Assembly (NCBI RefSeq): GCF_002556545.1
Contig: NZ_CP022685.1
Location: forward strand, 9,030,001 to 9,094,000
DNA: 64,000 nucleotides
Reading direction: 5' to 3'
From: Streptomyces formicae
Lineage (GTDB): Bacteria > Actinomycetota > Actinomycetes > Streptomycetales > Streptomycetaceae
Positions 61,982-64,000 of this stretch are shown in pieces. Each line of letters opens with the position of its first letter. Positions within the stretch are counted from its first letter, which is position 1. The translations under genes were made by a program, and so were the position numbers. Under the pieces are notes generated by a model. The model had not been told where the DNA came from and did not search any database. It saw only the letters and a list, made by a program, of their open reading frames with translations.

Positions 61982-63112
61982 GTGCAGGCCGATCACGCAC
62001 CCCATCCCGCCGCGCCGCCCCTCGGCGCCATGCTCGCCGACCTCGAAGAACTCGTGACCTGCGAGTCGTACTCCGCCGACCACGAGGCCGTGGCCCGCAG
62101 CGCCCGCGTCGTCGCCGAGCAGGGCGCCCGGCTGCTCGGCGCCCGTCCCGAGACGATCGTGACCGGGGGAGTCACCCACCTTCGGTGGAGCTTCGGCACC
62201 CCGCGCACGCTGCTCCTCGGCCACCACGACACGGTCTGGCCCATGGGCACTCTCAAGACCATCCCGTTCTCGGTCGAGCAGGGCGTCGCGCGCGGCCCCG
62301 GCGTCTTCGACATGAAGGCCGGTCTGGTCCAGATGTTCCACGCCCTGGCCCAACTGCCCTCCCTCGACGGCATGTGCGTCCTGGTCACCGGTGACGAGGA
62401 GGTCGGTTCGGAGACCTCGCGCGCGCTCATCGAGGAGACGGCACGCGCCTGCCGCGCCTCGCTCGTCCTGGAGGCCGCGGCCGCCGGCGGCGCCCTGAAG
62501 ACCTGTCGCAAGGGCGTGTCCAACTACCAGCTCACCGTCCACGGGCGCGCCGCCCACGCGGGCCTCGAACCGGAGAAGGGCGTCAACGCGGCGACCGAGC
62601 TCGCCCACCACCTGCTGGCCCTTCAGGACATCACCGAGGCCGTCACCACCCGCACCGGTCCCGGCACCACGATCACCCCGACCGTCCTCTCGGCGGGCAC
62701 GGCCACCAACACCGTCCCCGCCCGCGCCGAACTGAGCATCGACGTCCGCGTCCCCAGCCCGGCGGCCCAGCAGGCGGTCCACGACCTCATCACCGCCCTG
62801 CGGCCGCACCACCGCGAAGCGGGTCTGCGCGTCGATGGAGGGCCCAACCGCCCGCCCCTGGACGCCGACGCCTCCAAGGACCTGTTCGCGCTCGCCTCGG
62901 ACACGGCCGCGCGCCTGGGCATGGACGCCCTCCAGCAGGCGTCCGTCGGCGGCGCGTCCGACGGCAACTACACCGCGGGCGTCGGATGCCCCACCCTCGA
63001 TGGGCTCGGCGCCGTCGGCGACGGCGCGCACGCCGACCACGAGCACGTCGTCACCGCCGCCATGCCGGTCCGATCGCAGTTCCTCGCCCACCTCCTCGGA
63101 GCGATGCCGTGA
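61982..63112 (+). CDS. M20-family metallopeptidase (carboxypeptidase G2-like)
   Basis: 376 residues from a GTG behind CTGGAGGAC. Dizinc motifs: GHHDTVWPMG (His and the downstream Asp), FDMKAGLVQ (bridging Asp), TGDEEVGSE (catalytic Glu and zinc Glu) and ADHEHV near the C terminus. A dimerisation domain sits between residues about 180 and 290 (ELTVHGRAAHAGLEPEKG-like, here QLTVHGRAAHAGLEP). The family removes acyl or glutamate groups from N-acyl amino acids. Its stop overlaps the GTG of the GNAT gene, and a racemase-like gene follows, suggesting N-acyl-amino-acid processing. Confidence 0.92.
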   Translation: MQADHAPHPAAPPLGAMLADLEELVTCESYSADHEAVARSARVVAEQGARLLGARPETIVTGGVTHLRWSFGTPRTLLLGHHDTVWPMGTLKTIPFSVEQGVARGPGVFDMKAGLVQMFHALAQLPSLDGMCVLVTGDEEVGSETSRALIEETARACRASLVLEAAAAGGALKTCRKGVSNYQLTVHGRAAHAGLEPEKGVNAATELAHHLLALQDITEAVTTRTGPGTTITPTVLSAGTATNTVPARAELSIDVRVPSPAAQQAVHDLITALRPHHREAGLRVDGGPNRPPLDADASKDLFALASDTAARLGMDALQQASVGGASDGNYTAGVGCPTLDGLGAVGDGAHADHEHVVTAAMPVRSQFLAHLLGAMP

Positions 63113-63966
63113 CCCACCTCGACACCCTGACCGACACGCGCGCGGCGGGGGCCACGAGCTCCCTGGACATCCGCGAACTGCACGCCATGGACGACCTGGA
63201 GGCCGTCTGCGTCCTCTTCGGCGAGATCTGGGGCACCCACCCGGCCAAGGGACCCGTCTCCGCCGAGGTCATGCGGGCGCTCGGGCACGCGGGGAACTAC
63301 GTGGTGGGGGCGTACGAGAACGGCCGGCTCGTCGGAGCGTCCGTCGCCTTCTTCGCCGAACCCTCGGCGGCCACCCTCCACTCGCACATCACGGGCGCCA
63401 CCGCGGGCCGAGGCATAGGACTCGCCCTCAAACTGCACCAGAAGCAGTGGGCGCTGCGGCGCGGCATCACCCGCATCACCTGGACCTACGACCCGCTGAT
63501 CCGCCGCAACGCCCACTTCAACCTCACCAAGCTGGGCGCCCGCCCCGAGGAATACCTCCGCTCCTTCTACGGCGCCATGGACGACGCGATCAACGGCGGC
63601 GACGAATCCGACCGCGTCCTGACCGCCTGGGGCCTCTCCGCGCACCACGGCCCGGCCGCGACGTCCACCCCTGACGACTCCGCCGCGGCGCACGCCGTGC
63701 ACGCCGTCCGTGATGTCGGCGGCCGTCCCGAAGTGACCCCAACCGACGCCGAGTTCGTCCTCATCGACCTGCCCGACGACATCGAGGCCCTGCGCCGTAC
63801 CGACCCCGGAGCGGCGCACGCCTGGCGGCTCGCCGTGCGTGACGCCCTCGGCGGTCTCCTCGACGACGGAGCCCGCGTGCTCGGCCTCCACGACCGACGC
63901 GGCTACCTCGTGCACCGCACACCCGTCAGCGCCCCCGCCCGCCCCCGCACCGAGAGCAGCCTGTGA
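63109..63966 (+). CDS. GNAT-superfamily acetyltransferase (COG3375-like)
   Basis: 285 residues from a GTG overlapping the M20 stop. The GNAT domain covers residues 20-165: LDIRELHAMDDLEAVCVLFGEIWG, the acetyl-CoA loop ATAGRGIGLALKLHQKQWAL (in place of the usual RGxGxG with G-R-G-I-G) and RNAHFNLTKLGARPEEYLRSFYG. A C-terminal 110-residue extension ends with ARVLGLHDRRGYLVHR. Proteins of this length are known as predicted acetyltransferases sitting beside N-acyl-amino-acid racemase genes. The stop overlaps the start of the next gene. Confidence 0.88.
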   Translation: MTHLDTLTDTRAAGATSSLDIRELHAMDDLEAVCVLFGEIWGTHPAKGPVSAEVMRALGHAGNYVVGAYENGRLVGASVAFFAEPSAATLHSHITGATAGRGIGLALKLHQKQWALRRGITRITWTYDPLIRRNAHFNLTKLGARPEEYLRSFYGAMDDAINGGDESDRVLTAWGLSAHHGPAATSTPDDSAAAHAVHAVRDVGGRPEVTPTDAEFVLIDLPDDIEALRRTDPGAAHAWRLAVRDALGGLLDDGARVLGLHDRRGYLVHRTPVSAPARPRTESSL

Positions 63967-64000
63967 CCACCATGAAGATCTCCGGCATCGAACTGCGCCG
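63963..64000 (+). CDS. Start of an enolase-superfamily gene (MenC/N-acylamino-acid racemase-like), cut by window end
   Basis: GTG at 63963 overlaps the GNAT stop (GTGA); an in-frame ATG follows at 63972. Only VTTMKISGIELRR is readable. The MKISGIELRR opening is typical of o-succinylbenzoate synthase/N-acylamino-acid racemases, which are enolase-superfamily enzymes. The call rests on 13 residues plus the operon context of M20 and GNAT genes, so it is tentative. Confidence 0.55.
   Translation, partial: MTTMKISGIELR

Noticed and set aside
59903..63091. 1062-residue open frame on the minus strand
   Set aside because: Shadow of the PucR and M20 genes; low-complexity Gly/Arg/Glu composition and no family motif.

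Overview
The window is a piece of a high-GC actinomycete chromosome, almost certainly Streptomyces. GC is near 70% and third codon positions are saturated with G or C, so nearly every real gene casts long shadow frames on the other strand. GTG starts are common, and so are ATGA/GTGA stop-start overlaps. The gene families are typical of the genus: DUF397, an NsdA-like tetratricopeptide regulator, HxlR, PucR and MmyB-type regulators, a PAS-PP2C phosphatase, Tat-exported GH95 and cell-wall hydrolases. I saw no rRNA, tRNA, CRISPR array, IS element or phage gene.

Layout. 1-2.3 kb: end of an operon with two Cys-lacking thiolase-fold proteins. 2.4-9 kb: DUF397 protein, conserved hypothetical, GH95 alpha-L-fucosidase, AraC regulator, secreted peptidoglycan amidase. 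9.3-12.3 kb: DinB, AlkD-like, SDR and alpha/beta-hydrolase genes. 12.4-13.1 kb: decayed genes (a ROK fragment and a CBM6 tail). 13.2-20 kb: APH-fold kinase divergent from an NsdA-like regulator, PAS-PP2C phosphatase, NmrA/TetR divergent pair. 20-25.5 kb: two-component system with a DrrAB-type ABC exporter, then an MFS/HxlR divergent pair.

25.5-36.5 kb is the standout: a compact biosynthetic locus with no PKS or NRPS. A leftward arm encodes a flavin reductase, an EPSP-synthase-like protein and a HisC-like aminotransferase, with a LuxR-type regulator made of two tandem HTH domains beyond it. A rightward arm, divergent from a shared 426-bp promoter region, encodes an ATP-grasp ligase, a DUF1611 P-loop protein, a second ATP-grasp ligase, a heme-oxygenase-like diiron protein, a phytanoyl-CoA-dioxygenase-like enzyme and an SsuD-like flavin monooxygenase. 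I do not recognise this combination as a known pathway. The EPSP-synthase-like protein has lost two residues that are catalytic in true EPSP synthase.

36.5-43.2 kb is rich in membrane genes: TVGYGD potassium channel, CPA2 antiporter, subtilase lipoprotein operon, SHOCT protein and ClC channel. 43.2-58.4 kb holds metabolic genes with local regulators, sirtuin, LRR protein, GT-C-like membrane protein and serine hydrolase, plus a broken SLAC1/TehA-like transporter and a 5'-damaged polysaccharide deacetylase. 58.9-64 kb holds a binding-protein-fold sensor, a PucR regulator and a coupled M20 peptidase-GNAT-enolase superfamily operon that runs off the end, suggesting N-acyl-amino-acid processing.

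Three genes (ROK, TehA-like, deacetylase) each show an internal deletion with a change of frame. They are either truly decaying or mark assembly faults and should be checked against reads.
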